Shown in pieces: positions 1 through 8,723 of a stretch of 59,644 nucleotides of DNA. Position 1 is the first letter of the stretch. The number at the start of each line of letters is the position of its first letter. The translations under genes were made by a program, and so were the position numbers. This DNA comes from Salinivirgaceae bacterium. GTDB lineage: Bacteria; Bacteroidota; Bacteroidia; Bacteroidales; Salinivirgaceae. A model generated the notes under the pieces. That model did not search any database. It saw nothing but the letters and a program-made list of their open reading frames with translations, and had not been told where the DNA came from. The stretch spans positions 1-59,644 of the forward strand of contig JAQVXQ010000002.1 in assembly GCA_028709085.1 (NCBI GenBank), in the 5' to 3' direction.

Positions 1-899
1 AAACCGTCGAGATGCGAGCTTACCGATATGCGGCCACCCATAGTAATGTTGTTACCAAAGGCAATATGAATGGTTCCATATACTTTCTCATCCTCAAGAA
101 TGTGCCCGGTTAAAATAGCTTTATAGTTTGTACCTACTCCGAATTCAGCTACAGCGCGTGCATCGCGGCCAACTTTATCCAGGTTTTCTGCCAACTGTTT
201 TGCCTGACGACCGCCGGTGATCTTCTCGGCATAGCCATTCACCACTTCAATAACGATAGGCTCTTCGATGATTCCAATTCCGGCCATTGATCCGTCAATA
301 ACTACCGTACCGTTTGATTGATCTTCCCATGGTGCAAGATATACTTCTCCTGAAGGAAGGTTTCCACTTTCGCCTTTTTCGCGCAAAACACCTTTACTTG
401 GAAGGATATTACGACCTTCGACAGGCATATTAATATCGGTGCCTTTTTCGGTTACTACCCTAATGTTTTTAACACCAACGAGTTTGGCCGCAATGAAATC
501 GGTTAGGGCAATAATTTTATCGTAGTCGGCATTCAAGCAGCGCACCATGGTATCGACGGTAATTCCAGGCATGGTTCCAACTCTAACACCCTCTTTCACA
601 GCATTTCGGCGTGCATCGGTGTGGGTTAACGACTTTGCGGTTGGACAAACAACCACATCCACCTTTTTCATCATTTCTGCCACTTCGGCGGGTGGCTCTT
701 CTCCATTAATTTCGCGAGACTTGATTTCAATTAAAATCGACTCTTTACAAAGATTTTTCCCTGCTTCGTGGAGCGATTGACCGATTTCGCGTTTAATTTC
801 ATCGGTAATAATTAACAATGTCTCTTCGGGTTTTATTCCCATACAGTCGCGCAATGCAATAATTGACGCTTTTTGAAGTTCGGTTTGATTTTGTGTCAT
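1..899 (-). CDS. M29-type metalloaminopeptidase (AmpS/PepS/aminopeptidase T family), 3' end outside window
   Basis: About 299 N-terminal residues are visible, from an ATG at 897-899, before the window edge cuts the gene. The family (COG2309) comprises cytoplasmic dimetal aminopeptidases that remove N-terminal residues from peptides. All five metal-ligand motifs of the M29 family can be read in order near the truncation: Glu in AEFGVGTN, Glu in DEKVYGT, His in IHIAFGNN, and His plus Asp in SSHLDG. No signal peptide is visible, so it is cytoplasmic. It stands alone, divergent from the TPR protein gene. Which residues it prefers cannot be told from sequence. Confidence 0.85.
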   Translation of the reverse strand, partial: MTQNQTELQKASIIALRDCMGIKPEETLLIITDEIKREIGQSLHEAGKNLCKESILIEIKSREINGEEPPAEVAEMMKKVDVVVCPTAKSLTHTDARRNAVKEGVRVGTMPGITVDTMVRCLNADYDKIIALTDFIAAKLVGVKNIRVVTEKGTDINMPVEGRNILPSKGVLREKGESGNLPSGEVYLAPWEDQSNGTVVIDGSMAGIGIIEEPIVIEVVNGYAEKITGGRQAKQLAENLDKVGRDARAVAEFGVGTNYKAILTGHILEDEKVYGTIHIAFGNNITMGGRISVSSHLDG

Positions 900-1445
900 T
901 CTATAATAATTTTAGTTATTGTTTTGATAATCAGTAATATGAGAGCAGATAAATACTTTTTTTGAGGATTGAATGCTACTCTTTTTTATTTAGCACAAAA
1001 TACGTCCTTTTTGTTGAAAACCCAAATTTGAAATGCATGGATACAAGTTCCATACTATATATTCCAGAGGGTCAAAAGTTCGATTTCCCTACTATCAATT
1101 TCACTCCTGATTATACGAATTGTGGTGGTTGGTTCGTTTCCTTTTGGATTTATGAAGAATCAAAGATTTATACACGATATTAATAATTGATCATGCGCAA
1201 TGTTTAAATTTGAAGACTTAGTAAATGGTACTCATAGAAATAATTTTTAAAAGATTCTTTTGAAATGTAATTATGAGTCTAATTGTCTGCTATTTAGGTG
1301 CTTATATTCGGATTAAATAGCAGAGTAATTCTTTGTATCCATAGCGACAAAATACCAAAATAAATTTATTTATCTTTGTTCGTATAATATCACAAATCGA
1401 GTTTCGTATATTGAGTTCCCGTTATATAAAAAAGAATTAAATACC
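900..1445. other. Divergent intergenic region, 546 bp
   Basis: This AT-rich gap lies between the divergent aminopeptidase and TPR protein genes. A perfect Bacteroidota -7 element, TATCTTTG, sits at 1371-1378 on the plus strand, 67 bases before the ATG of the TPR protein, but I see no convincing -33 TTTG at the right distance. A 73-codon reading frame at 962-1183 opens with TTG and shows no family features, so I do not call it. I see nothing else here. Confidence 0.5.
1371..1378 (+). promoter_or_regulatory. Candidate -7 promoter element for the TPR protein gene
   Basis: TATCTTTG matches the Bacteroidota -7 consensus TAnnTTTG exactly and lies in the leader of the plus-strand gene. A -33 TTTG is not evident at 19-21 bases upstream, so this is a half-supported call. 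Confidence 0.35.
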
Positions 1446-4076
1446 ATGAGAAAAATATTGAAAATTGTTGGATTGGCCTTGATTTTTTCAACCTTATTTT
1501 CTACAAATAATAGGGTTCTGGCAAGTGATACCACTTCGGTAATTCAACTCTGTTTTCCCGATAACACATCGCCATTGAATAATGTAATATTGGCCAATTT
1601 AGCCCCTTCATTGCCCGTTGAAGGGGGGAAATCGTGCTTGAAATATAGCATTGACTTCATCCCTGAAATTTCAGTTGGAACGGTAAAAATGTATTATCGG
1701 AATGCAAAAGTTATAAATCCAGTTGTATTTCAACGATTTAGCCTTCGCGATCTGTTGCTCCCAATGTCTATTGTTGTTGATGTCGAGTTTATGGACAAAT
1801 CGACGTTGGTCGAAAAACGCGAAGTGAAATTTACCTTGGAGCAGAGTGGTCTGTTTTACACATTTAATGTTCCAGTAGGTAAAAAAGTGACCGATGCAAA
1901 AGTAACAATAAGGAAAACTGAATTGGGACAAGAGATGCTCGATCGAATTGTTACACGCCAACAAGACATTGCCGATTATTATACTTCCGACGTGCAAATT
2001 AAACTGATGGAGGAGGAGTTGAAAAAAGTTGACTTCGACAACATTGAAAACATTGAACAGTTTCAGGAAATTACCCGAAAAGTGTTAAATGTTGCCAATC
2101 GCATTAGGGCTAAAAACTTGGATGAAAAGCTCTTTTTAAATGAAAACGATCCGTTGAAAATCCAGTCTCGTCTTCAATCATTATACCAGTTGGCACATGG
2201 TCATAAAGCGAAGTTAACAAAACAAACCGCCAATATTAACGAGGAGTATTATCGATTGGGAGTTGTTGAGTTGTCGAAAAAGAATGTCGATTCGGCGGTT
2301 GTTTATTTTAATCGAGCCATTGAAATCGAGCCACGCTATTCCATGCCATATGTTAAATTAGCTTCCATTGATTTAGCAAAATACAACGTTGGGAAAGCCA
2401 TTGAGCGCATTTTGTTTATTGATAATGAGACCGATCATGATTCCTTGGCAAGGAGGGAAGCATCCGCTTTACTGTCAGAAATTGTGGCGGACATGACCGC
2501 CGACGCCCGATTACTTCGCCAGCAAGCCAATTTTACGGATGCACTTACGCAAATCGACTCTTGCTATGCTTTATGTAATCAAATAAGCTTTTTAAAATGC
2601 GACTCCAGAGTTGATGTTGAACGGAATGAAATTTATACAGCTCTGTTTATGCGCCGTCTCAAAGAAAACAGAGCCATTTTAGAGCAGAAAAAATATACTG
2701 AATTTATATCCAATTGTGATACTCTTTCTACTTATCAAACGAAAAATAAGGATTATCTGAACAATAGAGCTCTCTTTTTTGACCACCTTAATGATTCTTA
2801 TAACTCGATGGTTAAGCACGGAGAGGAGATTATTAATGCAAATCCCGCTGGAGCTTTGGATGCGTTAATGGCATCGAAGCAAATTTGTACAAAATATACC
2901 GAGGTTGCTTGCAATCCAAAAGTGGAAGATTTAATTAATAGTGTGTTTGGGAAATTATACGAAAGTATGGTTGATGAGGCAGTGCTCCTTTTTAATGCGC
3001 AAAAAGTGAATCAAGCCGATAGTCTGCAACAAAAGGCACGTGGATATTGTGTTCAGCAAAAACTCACCTTGGTTGATAAGCATATTGCACTCATAAAAGA
3101 GATTAAACAGTACCGATATGGCGCCATAATGGAGGGTCTTGAAAAAGGAATATTCAACGGTTGTGTTGCGTTAAATATGGCCGATAGTGCCGTTCAGATG
3201 CGAAAGCAGTATGATTTGGAAACCGTTCAAAATGAATCGGAATTGGTTCGTAAAGCAGCATCGAGTTGTATCAACGGCACACTAGTTGAGGCGGAGAAAT
3301 ATCTGATTTCTAAACAGTTTCCCAATGTTGTAAACTCAATTAATTATGCGGAACATTTAGCTGCAACGTATAAAATTGAATTGGAATACGCTACAGCTAC
3401 GCGGATTGCCGAAATCAAAGGATTACTGGAACAAGGAATATGTGGAGAGATAAAATTTAAGATTGATATTCAGCTCAATGCTGCTGATATTCATCAACGT
3501 GCATTGGAGTATCGTTATGCTATAATTGCGTTAAATAAAGCCAAGTTAATTGTGAAAGAGAATCCAAACTGCGGGTTTACATCCGATGATATTATCACCC
3601 GAATTGCATATTTACAAACGGCCGCCAATTATGAAAAAGAGTACGATGATATAATTTTCCACATTCAAAAACATAATTTTAGCAAAGCTATTGCGCAGAC
3701 CATCATTTTAGAAACACAATACCCAGATTCGCTCTTGAGTGTTTATAAATTAAAATACCGATCGATTGTTAATTTTATTAAGGAATACAATTATGTTCCC
3801 TTTACACTTGGTGCTATTGAGTATTTGGCCGACCAAGGAGAAACTGAAATTGCACTTGAACTTATGTATTTTTTATACGAATTGGAGACATTGAGTCATT
3901 TAACCGATAGTGCACAAATAAAATTAGGACGTAGTTTGGCGAAGCGTGATGTTGCTCTCCAGAAAGAGGATGATTCTAAAATGGTTGTCTATCAATACGT
4001 TCGACACGATGAGAAATATTTTAAGAAACTTATAAACGCATATAAATCGCAATGGGCAAAATCTATAGCATCCTAA
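1446..4076 (+). CDS. Exported TPR/helical-repeat protein
   Basis: An 876-residue protein with an N-terminal signal peptide (hydrophobic stretch at about residues 8-27), so it acts outside the cytoplasm. A clear TPR pair lies near residues 270-335 (EEYYRLGVVELSKKN, then VYFNRAIEIEP). The remaining C-terminal 500 residues look like degenerate helical repeats carrying scattered cysteines, often in pairs 8-12 residues apart. No enzyme motif is visible. Its 3' end overlaps the next gene, an outer-membrane barrel, by 25 bases, which implies co-translation. A role as a periplasmic scaffold for that barrel is inference; I do not recognise a named family beyond TPR. Confidence 0.8.
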   Translation: MRKILKIVGLALIFSTLFSTNNRVLASDTTSVIQLCFPDNTSPLNNVILANLAPSLPVEGGKSCLKYSIDFIPEISVGTVKMYYRNAKVINPVVFQRFSLRDLLLPMSIVVDVEFMDKSTLVEKREVKFTLEQSGLFYTFNVPVGKKVTDAKVTIRKTELGQEMLDRIVTRQQDIADYYTSDVQIKLMEEELKKVDFDNIENIEQFQEITRKVLNVANRIRAKNLDEKLFLNENDPLKIQSRLQSLYQLAHGHKAKLTKQTANINEEYYRLGVVELSKKNVDSAVVYFNRAIEIEPRYSMPYVKLASIDLAKYNVGKAIERILFIDNETDHDSLARREASALLSEIVADMTADARLLRQQANFTDALTQIDSCYALCNQISFLKCDSRVDVERNEIYTALFMRRLKENRAILEQKKYTEFISNCDTLSTYQTKNKDYLNNRALFFDHLNDSYNSMVKHGEEIINANPAGALDALMASKQICTKYTEVACNPKVEDLINSVFGKLYESMVDEAVLLFNAQKVNQADSLQQKARGYCVQQKLTLVDKHIALIKEIKQYRYGAIMEGLEKGIFNGCVALNMADSAVQMRKQYDLETVQNESELVRKAASSCINGTLVEAEKYLISKQFPNVVNSINYAEHLAATYKIELEYATATRIAEIKGLLEQGICGEIKFKIDIQLNAADIHQRALEYRYAIIALNKAKLIVKENPNCGFTSDDIITRIAYLQTAANYEKEYDDIIFHIQKHNFSKAIAQTIILETQYPDSLLSVYKLKYRSIVNFIKEYNYVPFTLGAIEYLADQGETEIALELMYFLYELETLSHLTDSAQIKLGRSLAKRDVALQKEDDSKMVVYQYVRHDEKYFKKLINAYKSQWAKSIAS

Positions 4077-4657
4077 TTTCACTAATTTTTCCGACAACTT
4101 TTCTTTTAGCACAAGACTCGATTTCAACATCGCTCCAATTGAAGGATACACCGTTAATAAAGTATAGTGAGTTGAATGTTGAGGCAGGAGTTGGGCTAGC
4201 AATGGTTTTTAATGACACCATAAGTCAAAAACTGGGTTCTTCGCCCATGCTTACTTTTCATTATCAAAATTTTTTTAACGATCGATTCATGTATTCGCTC
4301 TTTTTATCCCCAGTAGCGGTGCTTGTAACAACCAATGAAATGGCAACCGTTCGAGAACGATACTTTCAAATTGAAGCGGGAATTACTGGAAGTTATTCTC
4401 CCGTTAATAATTTGTGGATTTCAGGAGGAGTTGGATATGCCTATCGTCTGTACAAAGATTACAAAATTGGAGCAAACCCTTGGGAGAACACAAACTTCTC
4501 TCAACCCAATTTTTTCGTATTGGGATCGGCAGAATACTGGTTTCATACAAGTGCTGGAATCCGTGCAACCACTTATGCTAGCATGGAAGGGTACGGTTTT
4601 CGGGTTGGAATTTTTGCGAATTTCAACTTTTTATTAAAAAAACTACGAATAAAATAA
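4052..4657 (+). CDS. Small outer-membrane beta-barrel protein
   Basis: A 201-residue protein that starts with a signal peptide ending near LLAQD (residues 1-21). The rest consists of alternating polar/hydrophobic strands with many aromatic and glycine residues (YSPVNNLWISGGVGYAYRLY) and ends in a strand of the kind found in outer-membrane barrels (FRVGIFANFNFLLKKLRIK). The length would suit about eight strands. Its ATG lies inside the 3' end of the upstream TPR protein gene, so the pair is probably one transcriptional unit. The function is unknown; ligand or partner cannot be read from the sequence. Confidence 0.72.
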   Translation: MGKIYSILISLIFPTTFLLAQDSISTSLQLKDTPLIKYSELNVEAGVGLAMVFNDTISQKLGSSPMLTFHYQNFFNDRFMYSLFLSPVAVLVTTNEMATVRERYFQIEAGITGSYSPVNNLWISGGVGYAYRLYKDYKIGANPWENTNFSQPNFFVLGSAEYWFHTSAGIRATTYASMEGYGFRVGIFANFNFLLKKLRIK

Positions 4658-4811
4658 AAATCAACGGGCTTCAATGTTACCACCAAAGTCAAATTCGTTT
4701 TTTAATTCATGGCTGAATATCGATTGTCCTTGTTAAATGCATGTGTTTTTAAGAATGCGGATCTTTTTGAAACTGTTTTTGGTATGGTTTCAGAGTACAA
4801 TTATTAAAATA

Positions 4812-4853
4812 AAGCATGGCTTTCTCAAAACAAAAAAGAGAAAACCATGCTTA
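4812..4853. terminator. Inverted repeat between convergent genes
   Basis: AAGCATGGCTTTCTC is followed after 12 bases by GAGAAAACCATGCTT, a 15-base stem with one mismatch. On the minus strand the stem is followed by a T-rich run (TTTATTTT), so it probably ends transcription of the DUF3078 gene and may also stop readthrough from the barrel gene. Confidence 0.65.
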
Positions 4854-4922
4854 AGGTATCTATTTCTAATTTACCAAGATATCATCCCACGCATGTAATT
4901 TGCATTATACATTCTGATTTGT

Positions 4923-5897
4923 TTAGAATTTATAGGCAATGCCGACACCTAAAATCTCTTTGAATTGTATTTTTGGTCCCGAGATAGAACCATCCTCGTT
5001 TTTATAGGTAATGTCGTCGTCGTAAATAAGATGCGTTGAAAGATTTACATTCAGAAACTTATTTATTTTAAAAACAAGTTGGGTCTCCCAGTTAACATCA
5101 ATGCACTCAGGATTTTTTAAGTAATTGGAGAACAGGTCAAGTTTTGTTGTAAACGACACGTTTTTCAACCATTCATTTTTGAAATCACCCTTTGAATAAA
5201 TAATTCGAATGTAACCCCCAACCTCAGACTTTGTGTTTTTTCCATCTTTAGTTTTTGTCATTGTCGAATCAGCATTCATTACATATTCAGCCGGATCAAC
5301 CCCAAAAGAACCCTCATCGGCTAACCGTTGATTGTTTACCCATGTGAATTTACTGGTAATAGGTGCCGCAAAGACACTAAAATAGTCATTGGGTTTATAG
5401 TCCATACCAACAGCACTAATTAAATACGCCGGTGCCCAAAACCCGGAAATGGAAATGGAGTCATTTGGATAGTTATATCCGTTGGTCATCTGCGTTTTCG
5501 CATTCACTAGGGCTGAGTAATAAAATCTGGTAAACGCTTTTCGTCCGTATTTAGATAAAAGGTCAATTTTATCATCTGTTTTCATAAAAGAGTTGTTTTC
5601 ATCTCCTTGTTTTAAAATCCCATAGCCAATGTCGAGACTGTTTGTCCAACTATCTTTTTTATTTTTATAGTTAGCAAAAAGACTTGCCATTCCAGTAATG
5701 CTAAACGACTCTTCGCCTCCTGCAGCCCAGTTTGTCAACGATGTTTGATTAAGGTTTGCGCCCAGAACCCCACCATATTTCCAACCGGTAATTGAATCGT
5801 TGCTTCTTTTCTTCAATAGTGCTTCCGCCTCCAATACCTGTGCTGACACAATACTAGTCGAAAATAGAAGAACAAACGTGATTAGTTTAATTTTCAT
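4923..5897 (-). CDS. DUF3078 family exported protein
   Basis: A 324-residue protein with a signal peptide (residues 1-19, ending at VSAQ). The motif run WKYGGVLGANLNQTSLTNWA followed by a Gly/Glu-rich turn and SFSITG is the hallmark of the Bacteroidota DUF3078 family. The rest alternates aromatic-rich strands (YYSALVNAKTQ, GGYIRIIYSKGDF) and ends IAYKF, as expected for an outer-membrane beta-barrel. The function of the family is not established. It is monocistronic, transcribed away from the lipoprotein gene at 6322, with a terminator-like stem behind it. Confidence 0.85.
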   Translation of the reverse strand: MKIKLITFVLLFSTSIVSAQVLEAEALLKKRSNDSITGWKYGGVLGANLNQTSLTNWAAGGEESFSITGMASLFANYKNKKDSWTNSLDIGYGILKQGDENNSFMKTDDKIDLLSKYGRKAFTRFYYSALVNAKTQMTNGYNYPNDSISISGFWAPAYLISAVGMDYKPNDYFSVFAAPITSKFTWVNNQRLADEGSFGVDPAEYVMNADSTMTKTKDGKNTKSEVGGYIRIIYSKGDFKNEWLKNVSFTTKLDLFSNYLKNPECIDVNWETQLVFKINKFLNVNLSTHLIYDDDITYKNEDGSISGPKIQFKEILGVGIAYKF

Positions 5898-6321
5898 AAT
5901 TCTCTTTATTTTATTTGTTTATTTATGTTGAATTAACATGTGCAATTTGTGAAAATATTGGAATCTATATTTTCCGGCATTAATAATCAGTCGCAAAAAT
6001 AATCAAAATAGTCGAAATTGCTTATTCATTGAATAAAATTTGCTCGACTCTGATTTGTGAGTATTGTTTGCAAACATCTTGAAAAGTAAAATTACCATTA
6101 ATTGCAGTGTGCATTATGAAAATGTAAATACACTTTCTATAAAACATAGTTCTCATTCTACAATTTGAAAAATTGTTTTACCTTTGTCTTTCGGACTTCC
6201 TTTGTCTTTCGGACTTAATGAAACGGTATGTTTTGGTTTGAATTATAGTTTTGAATTCACTGAATATATAGTTCATTGAGAGGAAAATAACAAATTAAAC
6301 CTAACTAAATAAAATGGTTGT
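5898..6321. other. Divergent intergenic region with a tandem repeat
   Basis: This 424-base gap separates the DUF3078 gene (minus) from the lipoprotein gene (plus). It holds the perfect 18-base tandem duplication described at 6181-6216. A -7-like TACCTTTG at 6179-6186 overlaps the first repeat unit. I see no small gene. Confidence 0.5.
6181..6216 (+). repeat. Perfect 18-bp tandem duplication
   Basis: The unit CCTTTGTCTTTCGGACTT occurs twice head to tail (6181-6198 and 6199-6216). The first copy completes a Bacteroidota -7 box (TACCTTTG, 6179-6186) and the second copy offers another TTTG, so the duplication lies in the presumed promoter of the lipoprotein gene 105 bases downstream. Confidence 0.9.
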
Positions 6322-7257
6322 ATGAAAACAAACAAATTTTTATCGTTGCTATTCGTAGCTTCATTCGTTCTTTTTTCTTGTCAAGATCAAAGTTCCACAA
6401 AATCGATCGACGATGGGGTTATTGTAAACCCTGAGACAAACGAAATATCGTTATCCAACACTACGGATGAAGCGGTTACGTTAACCTACGCTTTTAAAAA
6501 AGGAGTAAAAGTTGAGAATGTTTATACTATAAACATGGAATATGAAATGATGGGACAAAAAATGCCTAGTGGCATTATTATGGAAGGATCATTTGAAATA
6601 CTAGATGTAGATAGTGAAGGTTCTGCTGATATAAAATATGCGATCACATCTATGAAGATGGATATGGCAGCTCAAGGGTTGAATTTTGATTCAAAAGACG
6701 ATAAATATAAAAGTAACCTACAATTCGCTCCTTTGTATAAGATTATAGATAAAAGTATTATTACAAAGATTAAAAATAATGGGGAAGTCCTTGGAGCCGA
6801 TTATTCTGAGATTATGGCTGAAATGGGCGATGAGTTTGAAGCTTTAAAACCACAATTTGAGCAGAATGTAAATCAATTTAGTCAAAGTTCATTTCCTTTC
6901 TTAACCGACAAACCAGTTAAAGCGGGTGATAAGTATGAAGGGGATGTAATAGATCAATCCATTTCGGGAATAAATGTTAAAACAGCTAATGCATATACTG
7001 TAAGATCAATTTCTGAAGATAAGTCTAAAGTTATATTGGAAATGGATGCTACCATGGAGTTAAATGTGGTCGAGGCTCTTATGGGCATGGAAGTATCCAT
7101 GAATGAAGGTACAATTAAAGGTTGGCTTTTGTTGGACTTGTCGCAAGGCTTAGTCGTTAAATCAGCGTTAAAATCAACTCTTGATTTTACCACAGAAATG
7201 CAAGGACAGAAAAATGATATGGTGATTGTGACGGATATGATAATGAATATTAAATAG
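6322..7257 (+). CDS. Lipoprotein, DUF6263-like
   Basis: A 311-residue protein whose N-terminus is a lipoprotein signal (hydrophobic stretch, then LFSC with the acylated Cys at residue 20). The body resembles the Bacteroidota DUF6263 group: a LTYAFKKGVKVENVYTINME strand pair, a methionine-rich central section (MEYEMMGQKMPSG), and a C-terminal section in which an anti-parallel sheet pattern repeats (LNVVEALMGMEVSMNEG). No catalytic motif is visible. It is expected to be anchored in the periplasm or outer membrane. The family assignment is from memory of its pattern and is moderately sure; the lipoprotein call is firm. Confidence 0.75.
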   Translation: MKTNKFLSLLFVASFVLFSCQDQSSTKSIDDGVIVNPETNEISLSNTTDEAVTLTYAFKKGVKVENVYTINMEYEMMGQKMPSGIIMEGSFEILDVDSEGSADIKYAITSMKMDMAAQGLNFDSKDDKYKSNLQFAPLYKIIDKSIITKIKNNGEVLGADYSEIMAEMGDEFEALKPQFEQNVNQFSQSSFPFLTDKPVKAGDKYEGDVIDQSISGINVKTANAYTVRSISEDKSKVILEMDATMELNVVEALMGMEVSMNEGTIKGWLLLDLSQGLVVKSALKSTLDFTTEMQGQKNDMVIVTDMIMNIK

Positions 7258-7295
7258 GTATTTATTTTTCAATCCAAAATACTGGAGTTTTTTTG

Positions 7296-7355
7296 AGGCT
7301 GTCTGGATATAGATTAATTGTTTTCACATTGATTTTTAATATTTTCAGACAGCTT
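7296..7355 (+). terminator. Long-loop inverted repeat after the lipoprotein gene
   Basis: AGGCTGTCTG (7296-7305) pairs with CAGACAGCTT (7346-7355), nine of ten positions Watson-Crick plus one wobble, across a 40-base AT-rich loop, and is followed by CTTTT. It lies between the lipoprotein gene and gpsA and is a plausible terminator, although the loop is long. Confidence 0.45.
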
Positions 7356-7377
7356 CTTTTAATTAATAGGTAAAGAC

Positions 7378-8370
7378 ATGAATAATTTAAAAATTGGAAT
7401 TTTAGGATCAGGAAGTTGGGCTACAGCTATTATTAAAATACTTCAGATGAATAAAATTCCTGTTTGGTGGTATGTTAGGAATGAAGAGGTAATTGAGCAT
7501 ATTAAGCTTTATGGAGCCAATCCAAAATATCTAACTTCTGCCGATTTGAATGCAGATCTGTTAACCATGTCAACCAGCATTGACGAAGTGGCAGAGAACT
7601 CTAATATTTTAATACTTGCCATTCCTTCCGCCTTTTTGCGCGAAGCCATTGAGCATATCTCTGTCGACATTAGCCATAAATACTTCATAACCACTATCAA
7701 AGGGCTTATTCCGCGTGAAAACCTTTTGATTTCCGATTATCTTAAAAAGTATCTAAATGTTCCAGCATCTCAAATTGCTTGTATTGTGGGACCTTGTCAC
7801 GCCGAAGAGGTGGCACAAGAACGTTTGTCCTATCTCACTGTTGCTGGTTCAAACCCCGAATTAAACAGTTTCTTAACTACCTGTTTGCATTGTAGGTTTA
7901 TAGAAACAGTAGTAAGCCCCGACATTGATGGAGCCGAGTATGCTTCTGTAATGAAAAATATTTATGCCGTGGCAGCAGGAGTAAGCCATGGACTCGGATA
8001 TGGCGACAACTATATGGCCGTGTTGATATCCAATGCCGCCCAAGAGATGGAACGATTTTTAAAAGTTCTAATTCCCGCTGAGCGCGACATTAAAGATTCA
8101 GCATACTTAGGCGATTTATTGGTTACCTCGTATTCGCAATTTAGTAGAAATCGTACTTTTGGAAGTCTTATAGGTAAGGGGCACTCAGTAAGAGCTGCAC
8201 AAGCAGAGATGCTGATGATTGCCGAAGGATACTATGCCGCACAATCCATATTTGAAATAAACCAAACAGCAAAGGCATCCATTCCAATTGTTGATGCAAT
8301 ATACAGTATTTTATATAAACGAGAAAACCCAGGCAGAGCATTCTCACGATTAAATAAACTTTTGCGTTAG
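7378..8370 (+). CDS. gpsA: NAD(P)H-dependent glycerol-3-phosphate dehydrogenase
   Basis: Reduces dihydroxyacetone phosphate to sn-glycerol 3-phosphate, the first step toward phospholipid headgroup backbones, in the cytoplasm. The 330-residue length is normal. An N-terminal Rossmann motif GILGSGSWATA is at residues 7-17, the second conserved block IKGLIPRENLLISDYL and the GPCHAEEVA block are near residues 105-145, and the catalytic-lysine block SVMKNIYAVAAGVSHGLGYG is near residues 188-207. It is preceded by a terminator-like stem and followed by a 353-base gap, so it is probably transcribed alone. Confidence 0.93.
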   Translation: MNNLKIGILGSGSWATAIIKILQMNKIPVWWYVRNEEVIEHIKLYGANPKYLTSADLNADLLTMSTSIDEVAENSNILILAIPSAFLREAIEHISVDISHKYFITTIKGLIPRENLLISDYLKKYLNVPASQIACIVGPCHAEEVAQERLSYLTVAGSNPELNSFLTTCLHCRFIETVVSPDIDGAEYASVMKNIYAVAAGVSHGLGYGDNYMAVLISNAAQEMERFLKVLIPAERDIKDSAYLGDLLVTSYSQFSRNRTFGSLIGKGHSVRAAQAEMLMIAEGYYAAQSIFEINQTAKASIPIVDAIYSILYKRENPGRAFSRLNKLLR

Positions 8371-8723
8371 GCTTTTATGATTTCAATGTAATCTTGAAGA
8401 ATAAATTTTTGCTGGTCCCAGAACTATCAGGTATCCTGTAATTCCCATATTAATAGGGAGTTATTAAATAACGTTAACATGAAAATCCCATGTGTTTTTG
8501 ACTTTCATTTGAAAAATCTAAATAACTACAATTGTTTATGATATCATCTAAGACGATACTTCTTGTTTGCTATGGGTTATTAATCAACGAAAATCGCAAG
8601 AATAGCGAAAAAGTATGGTACGACATGTACTTATTTTGATATTTTAGCTTTACATTTGGAACTTATATAGGGATATAGCTAGTAAAACAGGGGAAGTCTG
8701 CAAAATCATCTCAAAAAAGCTTT
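8371..8723. other. Intergenic region, 353 bp
   Basis: No coding frame stands out. A -7-like element TACATTTG lies at 8651-8658, 66 bases before the start of the PorE-like gene, without an obvious -33 partner. A short imperfect hairpin near 8440-8462 (AATTCCC with GGGAGTT) follows gpsA but lacks a T-run. Confidence 0.4.

Noticed and set aside
962..1183. 73-codon plus-strand reading frame upstream of the TPR protein
   Set aside because: It starts with TTG, has no ribosome binding site or signal/family features, and lies in an AT-rich promoter region; treated as chance.
4052..4076. Frameshift joining the TPR and barrel proteins
   Set aside because: The barrel protein has its own ATG and a complete signal peptide, so the 25-base overlap is between two genes.
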